A stretch of DNA of 64,000 bases. Source: Streptomyces sp. NBC_00285 (GTDB lineage Bacteria > Actinomycetota > Actinomycetes > Streptomycetales > Streptomycetaceae). The stretch is taken from NCBI RefSeq assembly GCF_036174265.1, contig NZ_CP108055.1, positions 248,001 to 312,000 on the forward strand. The letters are read 5' to 3'. The notes beneath the pieces are model-generated. The model was not told the origin of the DNA. It saw nothing but the letters and a program-made list of their open reading frames with translations, and did not search any database. The first letter of the stretch is position 1, and each line of letters begins with the position of its first letter. A program made the translations under genes and the position numbers. Positions 42,009 to 51,074 of the stretch are shown in pieces.

Positions 42009-43697
42009 TCACCCCAGGCCCGGCAGGCTCCGCAGCTCGCTGATCTTCAGGATTCGTGCGAGCAGCACGAACACCAGGAGCATCGTGAGGCCTCCTGCGG
42101 CGAGGCCCAGAGCGGGTGCCCAGGTGGTCGAGGTGACGGTGCTGGAGCATGAGCGGGCCACGGACCAACCCAGCGTTCCCGCCGCGAGAGCAGAGGCCGT
42201 CAGCTTGCCGTAGGTGCGGCACAGTCGCTTGCCGTCCAGCCGGCCTTCGAGGCGTCGTCGCAACAGCATCGCGGTGATGAGCAGGCCGATGGCGTACGAG
42301 GCGGCGTAGGCGCCGGCCAGGCCAGTGACGGCCCAGCGCGGAGGCATCAGCAGATGGCAGACCGTGGCCAGGGCGATGTTTGCCGTACTGATCCACACGG
42401 CCATCCAGAACGGGGTGCGGGTGTCCTCGAAGGCGTAGAAGCCGCGCAGCAGCATGTACTGCGCCGAGAAGGGGATCAGCCCGAGTCCGAAAGCCTGGAG
42501 CATCTGGCCCAGCGGCACGATGGATGCCGGATGGGCTGCTCCGTGAGCGAAGACCACCTGCGCCATTTGCGGGCCGAGGGCGACGAAGAAGAAAGCGGCG
42601 GGAACGATGACGACGCCGCTGATCCGCAGGGCTCGGGAGAGGTCACCGCGCATGTCGTCGAGGCGGTGTTCGGCAACGGCCCGGCTCATTCGCGGCAGCA
42701 GGGCGGTGACCAGCGAGACGGTGATGACGGACTGCGGCAGCGACCAGATGGTCTGCGCGTAGGTGTAGGCGGAAAAGCCCACGCCGCCATTGGGCAGTGC
42801 CGTGTCTGCGGCGGAGGCATAGCGGGTCACCACCGTGCTGGCTACGAGGTTGGTGAGGACGAACAGCAGGGTCCAACGGGCCGCGCTGATGCTCTTGCCG
42901 AGCCCGGTGCCGCGCCAGTCGAAACGTGGGCGGAAGCGGAAGCCGGCAGCCCTGGCGAAGGGAATCAGGGCGAGCGCCTGGATCGCCAGGGCGAGTGTGG
43001 TGCCCGCGCCGAGCAGCGTGACCTGGGCCTGGGAGATGTCCTGGACGGAGTCCGGAACGGTCATCATGCCGAGGTACACACCGAACATGGAGATCAGGAC
43101 GACGTTGTTGAGGACAGGGGTCCACATCATCGCGCCGAACTTGTTGCGGGCGTTGAGCACTTGGCCCAGGATGCTGAACAGTCCGTAGAAGAAGATCTGC
43201 GGGAGCAGGAACCGCGCGAAGACCACCGTCAGCTGAAACGCTTCGTGGTTGGCCGGTGAGTCGCTCTGATAGAGGCTGATGATCTGCGGCGCCGCCCAGA
43301 CAGCCAGCAGCGTGCCGATTCCCAGCACCGACATCGTGAGGGTGACCAGACGCTGCTCGAAGGCCCGTCCGCCATCGGGCTGCTCCATCCTGGCCCTCAC
43401 CAGCTGCGGAACCAGTACGGAGTTCAGCGCACCGCCGATGAGCAGGAAGTACAGGCTCGCCGGCACCACGTTGGCCTGGTTGTACGTCGTAGCGAGCAGT
43501 CCCGTCCCGAGTGCCCCGGCCTGTAGGACTGTTCTCAGCAGGCCCGTTGCCCGGGACACCACCGTCCCCGCTGCCATCAGCATGGACGAGCGCATCAGCC
43601 CGCCCTTTGCCGCGCCGGACTTCGCGGCGGCATGCCGCCCTCGCTTCTGCTTCCCCGGTAACCGCGTTCTCGCCGCGCCCGGCGTCCCCTCCACCAT
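42009..43697 (-). CDS. MurJ-like lipid II flippase family protein
   Basis: 562 residues from ATG 43697. After a basic cytosolic N-terminus come about 14 hydrophobic segments of the MOP/MviN fold, beginning MRSSMLMAAGTVVSRATGLL with RTVLQAGALG and including ALNSVLVPQLVRARM, FFYGLFSILGQVLNARNKFG and LLRGFYAFEDTRTPFWMAV. These are hallmark MurJ segments. The housekeeping mycobacterial and streptomycete MurJ is longer and carries a pseudokinase; this one does not, so it may be an accessory copy. Integral membrane protein. Confidence 0.9.
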   Translation of the reverse strand: MVEGTPGAARTRLPGKQKRGRHAAAKSGAAKGGLMRSSMLMAAGTVVSRATGLLRTVLQAGALGTGLLATTYNQANVVPASLYFLLIGGALNSVLVPQLVRARMEQPDGGRAFEQRLVTLTMSVLGIGTLLAVWAAPQIISLYQSDSPANHEAFQLTVVFARFLLPQIFFYGLFSILGQVLNARNKFGAMMWTPVLNNVVLISMFGVYLGMMTVPDSVQDISQAQVTLLGAGTTLALAIQALALIPFARAAGFRFRPRFDWRGTGLGKSISAARWTLLFVLTNLVASTVVTRYASAADTALPNGGVGFSAYTYAQTIWSLPQSVITVSLVTALLPRMSRAVAEHRLDDMRGDLSRALRISGVVIVPAAFFFVALGPQMAQVVFAHGAAHPASIVPLGQMLQAFGLGLIPFSAQYMLLRGFYAFEDTRTPFWMAVWISTANIALATVCHLLMPPRWAVTGLAGAYAASYAIGLLITAMLLRRRLEGRLDGKRLCRTYGKLTASALAAGTLGWSVARSCSSTVTSTTWAPALGLAAGGLTMLLVFVLLARILKISELRSLPGLG

Positions 43698-43847
43698 GCG
43701 CCCAATCTACGGCGTACAGATCATCATCATGGGCACTGCCCCGGGTTCTCCGGTCGGCCCGCAGTCCCCAGTCGCCGCACTGCGGCGAACGGACACTCCG
43801 GGCCGTGGGGTCGTGCAGTACGCAGGTGCGTCAGGCCGGGACGGTCC

Positions 43848-44048
43848 TCACTGCTCGCTGGCATCCGGATCGCGTAGAGGTCTCAGTCCGCCGGGCAGGT
43901 CAGGAATCTGGAAGGAGTACCGGCCCAGCACGTTGATTTGCTGCCGTACAAACGGCGATAGGGCCACGTCCTCGTCACGGACGTCGAAGCCGTCCGCGCG
44001 CAGCTGGTTCACCGCGGCAGATCTTGGGGAGTCGTCGCAGAGCATCAC
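43848..44048 (-). pseudogene. Tn3-family transposase C-terminal remnant
   Basis: The minus frame reads VNQLRADGFDVRDEDVALSP then FVRQQINVLGRYSFQIPDLP with GGLRPLRDPDASE. This is the very end of actinobacterial Tn3-family transposases (V-DEDVARLSPF---HIN-LGRY-F). No terminal inverted repeat was recognised nearby. Confidence 0.7.
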
Positions 44049-44102
44049 CTCGATGTTCGATCGTGACGGGCCGGGCCGGGCCGGGTGACGCTGCGGCCGT
44101 CA

Positions 44103-44549
44103 TCACCGTTGATTTCGAACCGTTGAGGCCCGGTCGTCGCTCATTGCGGTGTAGACGGTCAGAATCGATGCGACAGCGTCAACTTCGGCCGGTCCAACGA
44201 TCCGCAGCCATGCGAGCTCGCAGAGTCCGTCGAACCGCCTGACGCGGTCAGCGGCATCCGCAGGCCATGGGTTCGGGAGTGCCGGGAGGTGGATCAAGGA
44301 GATCTCGTCGATGAAGTTGCCGTCGAGCGGCGGGCACTTGTCGACCGAGAGGTGGTGGAGATTGGAGAGGGAGATTACTACGTCCGGCTTGCACGGCCCT
44401 TCCCTGAGAGCAATCTCCAGGGAGTCTTCCTCGGCGAAGACATTGAACGAGATGCGACTGATGGAGTAGCCGACGCATGATACGAGCGTGCGTGCGGCGT
44501 TGGCGCATCGATTCTTGAAGGCGTCTCGCGCCTCAGTCGTATCTGTCAC
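44103..44549 (-). CDS. Hypothetical protein
   Basis: 148 residues from GTG 44549 (GTGACAGATACGACTGAGG). Soluble, no signal peptide, with a central segment HHLSVDKCPPLDGNFIDEIS then LIHLPALPNPWPADAADRVR that is Trp/Pro-rich. Slightly lower GC than its neighbours. No family recognised. It lies between Tn3 and ISL3 remnants. Confidence 0.6.
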   Translation of the reverse strand: MTDTTEARDAFKNRCANAARTLVSCVGYSISRISFNVFAEEDSLEIALREGPCKPDVVISLSNLHHLSVDKCPPLDGNFIDEISLIHLPALPNPWPADAADRVRRFDGLCELAWLRIVGPAEVDAVASILTVYTAMSDDRASTVRNQR

Positions 44550-44631
44550 AGCGAGAGGCTACGAGCCCCGGTGGCCTGCGTCGATCGAGTTCGTTGGACC
44601 AGATCTACTGGTACGGGACGCTGAGGGTCAC

Positions 44632-44895
44632 TGGAGCAGGATCATCTTGCGGAGAAGCTCGAATCGGGCTCGGCCGTAGAGCTGTCCCTTGATCTTCTTG
44701 ATACGGTTCACGGCTCCCATCGACTGCATCGATCCAGGCAGGGAGCGTGGCACCCAGACGGTTGCTGAGTATCTCGCCGAAGTCGCGGACATACCCAGCG
44801 GCCGCGTCCAGTTCGGGACAGCGAGCCAGGACCTGCTTCAGATCGGTCCGGTCCTCCTCGGCCAGGGCCGTGGGGTGACGGGTGAGCCACCCGGC
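44632..44895 (-). pseudogene. ISL3-family transposase remnant with internal deletion
   Basis: The first part gives VNRIKKIKGQLYGRARFELL ending RKMILLQ, almost the same as the end of the 8553-10127 transposase. About 115 bases are then missing, after which AWIDAV-type sequence and the EDRTDLKQVLARCPELDAAA segment follow. It is the decayed C-terminal region of a related ISL3 element. Confidence 0.85.
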
Positions 44896-44957
44896 TTACA
44901 ACCTTGGGAGCGATTGAGTTCGGGGCGTGTTGGCCTGGCGGGTTGGCTGGTGGGTGA

Positions 44958-45505
44958 TCAGCAGGCGGCCTGCCGGGCGAGCACCAGTTCCGTGCTCGAC
45001 TTGCGGCGGGTTGCCCGCCGGGCGGAGCGGTCAGAGACCAGGGCGGCGATCGCGAGGTGGGTCTCGGCGTAGGTCTCGCGGCAGCCGGTGAACCGCTGCA
45101 GGGGCCGCCACTGCTTGTACTCGGCGTTGGTGTGCTCTACGCAGATCCGCGCGGAGGACTGGCGGCGTCGCTGCTCGCGCCAGGCGTGGTGCTCGCCCAG
45201 CGGCGCGTCGTCCTTCAGTTTCTTCGGCGGAGCGCTGACCTGGCCGGGGAACTCGTTGGCCAGGCCCCGGTAGCCCTCGTCGACCTCGGCCTTGACCTTG
45301 GGGTGCCGGTGGAACTGCTCGGCGATGCCCTCGGTGCGCACGGCGGTCCAGTCGTGCATACGTCCCGGCCGGACCACACCGCTGAACAGCGGTGCGACCC
45401 TGCGGGTCACTGAAGGTCGTGGTCTTGACGGTGTTCTGCTTCTTCTTGCCGGAGACGAACGCCTTGCGGCCGGAGCGGTGGGCGCGGGGGCGGCAGACGT
45501 GCCCA
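44958..45505 (-). pseudogene. IS5-family (ISL2 group) transposase, C-terminal two thirds
   Basis: Two minus frames combine: SGRKAFVSGKKKQNTVKTTT then FSDPQGRT (first part), and LFSGVVRPGRMHDWTAVRTE, VKAEVDEGYRGLANEFPGQV, REQRRRQSSARICVEHTNAE, ending ELVLARQAAC-stop. This is the DDE region of a common Streptomyces IS5-type transposase (SGKKKQNT--T-F-D, GR-HDxTA, VEHxNAEYKQWRPLQR). A frameshift at about 45400 and loss of the N-terminus make it non-functional. Confidence 0.85.
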
Positions 45506-46143
45506 TCAACGACATCGCACCCCTGGAGACCCGCCCCGCCGACGCCCAGGTGGCGCTGACCGCGCTCGGCGTGCTGTGCCAGCACCGGGAGCAGTCCTGG
45601 GTCAACCTCAGCATCACCGACTTGCGCCGGGCCGACTGCGACGGACTGTGGTTCCCCGAGGTCAACTTCGACCGCGCCTGCATGGAGGCGGCGGGCCTGT
45701 ACCACGCCAATCTGACCCAGGCGTCCCTGGTCTCGGTCAACCTGCGGCACGCTGACCTCACGACGGCGATTCTCCGCCGGGCTCGCTGCATTCTGGGCGA
45801 CCTACGGGCCGCGAAGCTGGTCGAAACCGACTTGCGTGACGCCGACTTCACCGAGACCGACCTGCGCGAGGCAAACCTGCGCAAGGCCGACGCCCACGGC
45901 GCGGTCTTCCACCGCGCCGACCTCCGCATGGCCGACTTGCGCGGCACCGACCTGCGCACCGCCAACCTTGTCGAAGCACGCCTGACCGGCGCCCTGGCCA
46001 GTGAGCACACCCGCTGGCCCGACGACTTCGACCACACGGCCGCCGGAATCGTCGACACCGATGACCCCGGACCCGAGCCCTCGCCCCTACCCCAGCCGCC
46101 CGGGATGACGTGGCAGGCACCCCCGCTGAGGTCCAATCCCTGA
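45499..46143 (+). CDS. Pentapeptide-repeat protein, probably truncated
   Basis: 214 residues from GTG 45499. From about residue 40 the sequence follows the A(D/N)Lxx pattern: LRRADCDGLWFPEVNFDRAC, AAGLYHANLTQASLVSVNLR, then LREANLRKADAHGAVFHRAD and LRMADLRGTDLRTANLVEAR. This would fold into a right-handed quadrilateral beta-helix with about 15-20 coils. Its start lies on the edge of the IS5 remnant, and relatives have a longer N-terminal region, so the 5' end is probably lost. Function unknown; some members bind DNA gyrase. Confidence 0.7.
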   Translation: MPINDIAPLETRPADAQVALTALGVLCQHREQSWVNLSITDLRRADCDGLWFPEVNFDRACMEAAGLYHANLTQASLVSVNLRHADLTTAILRRARCILGDLRAAKLVETDLRDADFTETDLREANLRKADAHGAVFHRADLRMADLRGTDLRTANLVEARLTGALASEHTRWPDDFDHTAAGIVDTDDPGPEPSPLPQPPGMTWQAPPLRSNP

Positions 46144-46486
46144 CCAGGACGCGCCGGTCAAGACTGCGGCGATCGCGATCCGCCTGACCGGCGTCACTCC
46201 GCCTCAGCGGCGTCCTGATTGCGCAGAGCTCCAGACCGCCAGGCAGATCCGGGAGCTGATATCGCTCCCAAGGTCGTTAGTGGTCGGCTCCGGAAGTCCT
46301 TCGGGGGTTGACTCGAGCACTCGACATGTGGAGTCCAAGTAGCGGAGCGGACGTGCCATCTCGTTGCGCATGACGCCAGCGTGGCCCATCTGAACCCAGC
46401 TGGGAGATCCAGATGTGGAACCGGTCTGTGGCAGCGGGTGTGCCCAGTTTCCGTCCACGGTTCCCGGGCCGGTCGGCCGCTGCGGG
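46144..46486. other. Intergenic stretch between pentapeptide gene and tetR
   Basis: No gene that I can support. A minus-strand frame at about 46204-46380 (RNEMARPLRYLDSTCRVLES) could encode a short peptide but has no recognisable family. Confidence 0.35.
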
Positions 46487-47095
46487 TCAGCCGCGCACCG
46501 CAGCCAGGCACTCGTCGTACAGGTCCATGATTTCGCTCTTGCCGCCGTTGGCGACCCACGTCATCGATGCGGCATCCAGGCATGCGAACGCCGTCGCGAT
46601 CACCGCGCGGGCCCTCGCACCCTCGTTGCCGGCAGCAGCGTCCATGCGGGTCTCGATGAGCGGCAGCAGGTTCTCCTGGAACCGCAGTCGCTTTTCGAGC
46701 CAACCGGCACGCAGCGAGGCGGTGTTGTGCAGGAGGCGGAACCGCTCCAGGGCCTGCTCGCGGCTGTCATGCAAGGCCAGTACGGCAGCCACCCCTGCGC
46801 GCAGGGCCTCCCAGATACCGGCATCGGCGGGCTGTTCGCTGATCGTGTCCATCAGGACCTGCCCGAACTGGTCCTGGCCGCCGCCGAGAAGGTCCTCCTT
46901 GGTGCCGAAGTAGCGGAAGAGAGTGCGCTGGGAAACGCCGGCCTCCCGGGCGATCTGGGCGATGGTCGTCTCGTCGTAGCCCTGCTCGATGAACAGGCGC
47001 AGTGCCGTCTCGAGGATCTCCTGGGAAGCCAGCTGCCGTGTCCGGTCCCACAGCGTGGTCGGTGCGCTCGTCGCTGACTTGGCTTCCTGCTTCAT
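46487..47095 (-). CDS. TetR-family transcriptional regulator
   Basis: 202 residues from ATG 47095. The N-terminal helix-turn-helix reads ILETALRLFIEQGYDETTIA then QIAREAGVSQRTLFRYFGTK, followed by an all-helical ligand-binding domain. It is divergent from a short-chain dehydrogenase gene, with two palindromes in the gap. It probably represses both and responds to a ligand that the dehydrogenase-like protein handles. Confidence 0.95.
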   Translation of the reverse strand: MKQEAKSATSAPTTLWDRTRQLASQEILETALRLFIEQGYDETTIAQIAREAGVSQRTLFRYFGTKEDLLGGGQDQFGQVLMDTISEQPADAGIWEALRAGVAAVLALHDSREQALERFRLLHNTASLRAGWLEKRLRFQENLLPLIETRMDAAAGNEGARARAVIATAFACLDAASMTWVANGGKSEIMDLYDECLAAVRG

Positions 47096-47115
47096 GTCAC
47101 CAGACTAGCCCAGCA

Positions 47116-47130
47116 CTGCCAGTCTGGCAG
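47116..47130. promoter_or_regulatory. TetR operator 1
   Basis: CTGCCAG-T-CTGGCAG, a perfect 7+7 bp palindrome between tetR and the SDR gene. Confidence 0.8.
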
Positions 47131-47141
47131 TCACACGATGC

Positions 47142-47158
47142 TTGGCAGTCGCTGCCAA
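47142..47158. promoter_or_regulatory. TetR operator 2
   Basis: TTGGCAG-TCG-CTGCCAA, a perfect 7+7 bp palindrome with inner GGCAG/CTGCC arms related to operator 1. Confidence 0.8.
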
Positions 47159-47250
47159 CTTGTCGTACGCTGCCAGGGCGGTGCCGCAGCACCGCCAACT
47201 GCCCCACGGACAGAGCCGCCCCCGCCCAGAAGTACGCAAAGGAGCGCATC

Positions 47251-47964
47251 ATGCCTGCACCCACAGCTTTGATCACCGGTGGAACCAGCGGCATCGGCAA
47301 GGCGACCGCCGAACTGCTCCACTCCCGCGGCTACCGCGTCATGGTCACCGGCCTCGGCAATGTCGCCGACGCCGGACTTCCCGAAGACGTCACGGCTGTC
47401 CGGGCCGACGCACGGTCCCTGCCGGACATCGACCAGGCGATCGACCAGGCGCGCCGACAACTCGGCTCCCTCGACCTGCTCTTCCTCAACGCGGGCATCT
47501 CCCGCCCCGGCCCGATCGAATCAACCGACGAAGACGCCTTCGACGCCCTGTTCGACATCAACGTCAAGGGACACTTCTTCACCCTGCAAAAGGCGCTGCC
47601 GCTCCTCAACGAGGGCGCCTCGGTCGTGTTCACCGTGGGCGCCGCCGAAGGGCTCGGGGCCGCGATGACAGCGGCCAAGGGCGCTCTGCTGCCCCTCATG
47701 CGGTCCCTCGCACTCGAACTCGCCCCCCACCGCATCCGCGTCAACGCGGTCAGCCCGGGACTGATCAACACCCCTGCCTACAGCAAGATGGGTGTCTCCC
47801 AGGAAATGATCGGCTCCTGGGCCCGGGACATCCCGCTCGGCCGCGTCGGCGCTCCCGCCGACATCGCCGAAGCCGTGGCCTTCCTCGCCTCGGACGCCGC
47901 CGGCTACATCACCGGCGACAACCTCACCGTCTCCGGCGGCATCGGTGTTCACTCCAACGCCTGA
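47251..47964 (+). CDS. Short-chain dehydrogenase/reductase-fold protein without the catalytic Tyr
   Basis: 237 residues from ATG 47251 (AAAGGAG upstream). The Rossmann motif ITGGTSGIGKATAELL and LLFLNAGISRPGPI (NAG) are intact, and the C-terminal RIRVNAVSPGLINTPAYSKM with ITGDNLTVSGGIGV is canonical. The catalytic region reads VFTVGAAEGLGAAMTAAKGA: the Lys is present, but Met stands where the Tyr of YxxxK should be and no Ser occupies the usual position. It may bind NAD(P) without classical dehydrogenase activity. Controlled with the divergent tetR. Confidence 0.88.
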   Translation: MPAPTALITGGTSGIGKATAELLHSRGYRVMVTGLGNVADAGLPEDVTAVRADARSLPDIDQAIDQARRQLGSLDLLFLNAGISRPGPIESTDEDAFDALFDINVKGHFFTLQKALPLLNEGASVVFTVGAAEGLGAAMTAAKGALLPLMRSLALELAPHRIRVNAVSPGLINTPAYSKMGVSQEMIGSWARDIPLGRVGAPADIAEAVAFLASDAAGYITGDNLTVSGGIGVHSNA

Positions 47965-48015
47965 CAAGTAATTTGGCTCCGACCTGGAAGCTTCACCGGC
48001 TCCAATGCTCAGGCT

Positions 48016-48700
48016 GTGGCCCGGGCGAGCCGACGGCCCGTGCGAGAAGCCGGCCCCGCCACTTCGTTCTCCACCACGGACAGATGGGCCGCCCTCCTTC
48101 CGCCCGTGTGCTCCGCCGCACCCTTGGAACTGACCGCTGGCGAGCGCCACCGGCTCAAGAAAATGGCCTACGCCCACAAGACCCCGCACCAGGCACGCCA
48201 GCGGGCGACGATCGTGCCCCTGGCAGCACGAGGCCGCAGCAACGCCCGGATCGCCGCCGAAACCCACCTGCACGTGGACACCGTGCGCCGCTGGCGCGGC
48301 CGATTCGCGGCCGGCCGGGTGCCCGCCCTGGCCGACCGCAAGCGATCGGGGCGGCCTCCGACATTCACCGCGCTGCAGATCGCCGAAGTCAAGGCACTGG
48401 CCTGCCAGTTGCCCACCGAGTTCGAAGCCCCGCTCTCGTGCTGGTCATGCCCCGAGCTCGCGCGCGAGGCCGTCACCCGGGCAATCACCGAGACGATCTC
48501 CGCCTCCACTGTGCGCCGCCGGCTCAGGGACGACGCACTCAAGCCCTGGCAGCACCGTTCCTGGATCTTCATCCGCGACCCGAACTTCCGCGCCATCGCT
48601 CAACGAGTCCTGGACCTCTACGCGCGCGTCTTCGATGGCACCCTGCTCGGAGAAGACGAGTACGTCGTCTCCGCAGACGAGAAGACCACGCCCACGCGTT
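48016..48700 (+). pseudogene. IS630-family transposase, N-terminal part
   Basis: The frame contains RQRATIVPLAARGRSNARIA then AETHLHVDTVRRWRGRFAAG (helix-turn-helix), RKRSGRPPTFTALQIAEVKA, ISASTVRRRLRDDALKPWQH and DEYVVSADEKT with the first catalytic Asp. The match ends abruptly there and the frame closes at 48714. The catalytic C-terminal half is missing. The start is unclear; the ORF opens at GTG 48016. Confidence 0.8.
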
Positions 48701-48714
48701 TCACATGCAGCTGA

Positions 48715-49020
48715 TCGACCACGACCCTTCAGCTGAAGCCCGCATCGGGGACTGCCGGCGTGCACAAGCCGTCGGTCGCCGCCACACCGACCGCCGCCGC
48801 GCCGGTTGTCTCCGCCTCCGGCACCATCGGCACTCGCGCGCAGGCGGGGACCGGCGCACCCGTCGCCCAGCCGACCCCGAGCAGCACGTCCGGCAGCCTG
48901 GCCTCCACCGGGGTGAGCAGCACGGTCACTTACAGCGCCCTCGGTGGCCTGCTGGCCATCATCGCCGGAAGCGTCCTGGTGCTTCGCGGACATCGCCGCA
49001 GGGCTTTGCACGGGAAGTGA
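48715..49020 (+). pseudogene. C-terminal end of a sortase-anchored (LAxTG) surface protein
   Basis: The frame reads KPSVAATPTAAAPVVSASGT and PTPSSTSGSLASTGVSSTVT then YSALGGLLAIIAGSVLVLRG ending HRRRALHGK. LASTG followed by a hydrophobic helix and a basic tail is the LAxTG sorting signal used by class E sortases in Streptomyces. The extracellular domain upstream is missing because the IS630 remnant abuts it. An internal GTG 48760 could start an 86-residue peptide, but without a signal peptide it would not be exported. Confidence 0.7.
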
Positions 49021-49059
49021 GACCACGTGAAGGAGTGACCGACGGCCGGCAGCGACACC

Positions 49060-49485
49060 GCCCACCCGGGGAGTGCGCCCCGGCCGTCGGTCTCCGCTCC
49101 GGCGGCGGCGGTCCATCGGCCCGCGAAGCCGCCCCAGACCGAGACTGCGCCGCCCGCCTGCCCCTGTGCGTCCACGCGGTAGTTGTCGCCTGCGGCGCTG
49201 CGCGTACCCGTCGCGTGGTTGAACTGGACGGCGAACACGTGCTGGCCGGGCGGCACGGTACGTCCGGCTTTCAGCACCCACCGGTAGACCAGCGAATGTC
49301 CGGTCTGCTGGATGGTAACGCTGAAGTCGTCGCTGGGCAGGGTCCGCCAGCTGCCGGTCTGCTGCACCGAGCCGGTCAGCGCAACGTGCACCTCCACCGT
49401 GAGCGCGGTGAGCGGCCCGGCGTTCCTGAGCGCAAGGTCGTTCTGCTCCCAGTACGCCGTGCTCCGGACCTTCACCGAGCCGCGG
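49060..49485 (-). pseudogene. Fragment of a secreted beta-sandwich domain
   Basis: The minus frame reads VRSTAYWEQNDLALRNAGPL, DDFSVTIQQTGHSLVYRWVL then PPGQHVFAVQFNHATGTRSA and AAGDNYRVDAQGQ. The alternating pattern and Q-FNHA-GTRSA-DNY motif look like a secreted carbohydrate-active accessory domain of Streptomyces. It has no start and is cut on both sides. Confidence 0.4.
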
Positions 49486-49486
49486 C

Positions 49487-49789
49487 AGCGGCAACACCTG
49501 GTCCAACACCACAGGCGACACCGCCACCCTGAGCTTCGAGGGCAGCTACGTGGCACTGAACTCCACGGCCTGCAACGGCCAGGGCATCATGAGCGTCTCC
49601 GTCGACGGCGGCGCGGCCACCTCCGTGGACCTGTACCGCAGCTCCAGCCAGGGGGTGAACGCACCGGTGTTCACCGCCGACGGACTCGACCCGACCGCGA
49701 CCCACATCCTCAAGGTCACCGTCACCGTCACCAAGAACCCGTCATCACAGGGCAATTGGGCCTCGCTGGTCGACGCGATCATCGCCTAG
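49487..49789 (+). pseudogene. C-terminal carbohydrate-binding-like domain fragment
   Basis: The frame reads GNTWSNTTGDTATLSFEGSY then VALNSTACNGQGIMSVSVDG and VDLYRSSSQGVNAPVFTADG ending WASLVDAIIA-stop. W-NTTGDTATVTFTG and GxxSVSVDG are typical of C-terminal beta-sandwich domains on secreted glycoside hydrolases. The catalytic domain is missing. A strong terminator follows. Confidence 0.55.
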
Positions 49790-49802
49790 CAGCCGAGCAG
49801 GA

Positions 49803-49847
49803 ACACCCGCGCGCCGGGCCCGGTCCACGGGGCCGGCGCGCGGGTGT
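49803..49847 (+). terminator. Strong rho-independent-type hairpin
   Basis: ACACCCGCGCGCCGG and CCGGCGCGCGGGTGT pair perfectly over 15 bp, 14 bases after the stop at 49789. It separates the secreted-protein debris from the lacI pair. Confidence 0.85.
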
Positions 49848-50024
49848 GCGCAGCAGGAGGGCGCGCCGGCCCTCGAAGCCTGCCGAAAGGTCCCGCCCAG
49901 GCGAACCAATCCCTGCCCGGTGCTGAAGTGCCACAATGGCCCCGGCAGGCAGGCCGCCCCTCGGCCGGGCCTGTCCGGCAAGGGCGGCGGTCGTGGACGC
50001 ACCGGCGTGAACCAGGAGGCGAAT

Positions 50025-51074
50025 GTGACGGACAAAGGCGAGGGCGAGAACCCGTCCGCTTCGGGCGACACCCGGAGCTCCATCACGATCGCCTGCATGA
50101 CCGATCCCGCCGACCTCCCGGCCCCTGCCCCGCAGCCGCCGACGCCGTCGGACGACCACCACGCCCTGCCGGAGCGCACCCGCGCCTGCGTGGAGGAACT
50201 GCTGCGGCACCACGGCGCCGACCAGCCGGGTGACAACAGCGAGCTCGTCGAGCTGGTTTTCCACGAGCTGACGAACATGTGGAGCGAGGAGATCCTGCAG
50301 GGTATCGAAGCCGTCGCGCGGGAGCAGCGGGTCGGGCTCGTGGTGAGCGGATTCGCGGCCCGTTCCGGTGAGCTGCTGCCCCTGCGCGCCGGAGCCCCCT
50401 GCCTGTCGGTGCGGCCCCTCCCGGCCTCGGCGCTCGAGCGGCTGACGGCGCGGGGCATCCCCTTCGTCGTCTACGACCCGATCACCGAGCTGTCGCAGGG
50501 CACGCCCTATGTCGGCTCCACGAACTTCCGCGGCGGCCAGGCGGCGACGCGGCACCTGCTGGGACTCGGACACCGCCGCATCGCCATGATCAACGGTCCT
50601 GACCACCCCTACTGTGTGGCCCGGCAGGCCGGCCACCTCGCCGCGCTGGCCGAGGCCGGCCTGTCCCCGGAGCCCGGGCTGACGCCCTGGACGCCCATCA
50701 CCTTCGAGGACGGCCATGCGACCGCACGGCAGCTGCTCTCGCTCCCCGACCCGCCGACCGCGATCTTCGCCGCTTCCGACATGCAGGCGCTCGGCGTCTA
50801 CCAGGCCGCCAGGGAGCTGGGGCTGTCCATTCCCGGCGATCTGAGCGTCGTAGGCTTTGACGATCTGCCGGTCGCGGCGCTGCTCGATCCTCCGCTGACC
50901 ACGGTGCACCAGCCGCTGCGGGAGATGGCAGCCACCGCCGCCGGCCTGGCGCTCGCGCTGGGCCGGGGCGGGGAACTACCCCAGACCGGGGTGGAGATCG
51001 CCACCGCACTGGTGGTCCGCCAGAGCACCGCGCCTCCGCGGCAGCACGGCGGCACGACGAACGGGACGGCATGA
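50025..51074 (+). CDS. LacI-family protein without a recognisable helix-turn-helix
   Basis: 349 residues from GTG 50025 with AGGAGG five bases upstream. The periplasmic-binding-like ligand domain is complete: LVELVFHELTNMWSEEILQG, YVGSTNFRGGQAATRHLLGL, GHRRIAMINGPDHPYCVARQ, IFAASDMQALGVYQAARELG and LSVVGFDDLPVAALLDPPLT. Where a LacI helix-turn-helix should lie, the sequence begins SITIACMTDPADLP and turns Pro-rich (APAPQPPTPSDDHHALPER), then rejoins TRACVEELLRHHG of the hinge. It therefore probably cannot bind DNA alone. Its stop overlaps the start of a normal LacI paralogue, suggesting a paired role. Confidence 0.85.
   Translation: MTDKGEGENPSASGDTRSSITIACMTDPADLPAPAPQPPTPSDDHHALPERTRACVEELLRHHGADQPGDNSELVELVFHELTNMWSEEILQGIEAVAREQRVGLVVSGFAARSGELLPLRAGAPCLSVRPLPASALERLTARGIPFVVYDPITELSQGTPYVGSTNFRGGQAATRHLLGLGHRRIAMINGPDHPYCVARQAGHLAALAEAGLSPEPGLTPWTPITFEDGHATARQLLSLPDPPTAIFAASDMQALGVYQAARELGLSIPGDLSVVGFDDLPVAALLDPPLTTVHQPLREMAATAAGLALALGRGGELPQTGVEIATALVVRQSTAPPRQHGGTTNGTA

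Noticed and set aside
46204..46458. Minus-strand 84-codon frame upstream side of tetR
   Set aside because: No family, weak start and partly antisense to the downstream side of tetR; insufficient support.
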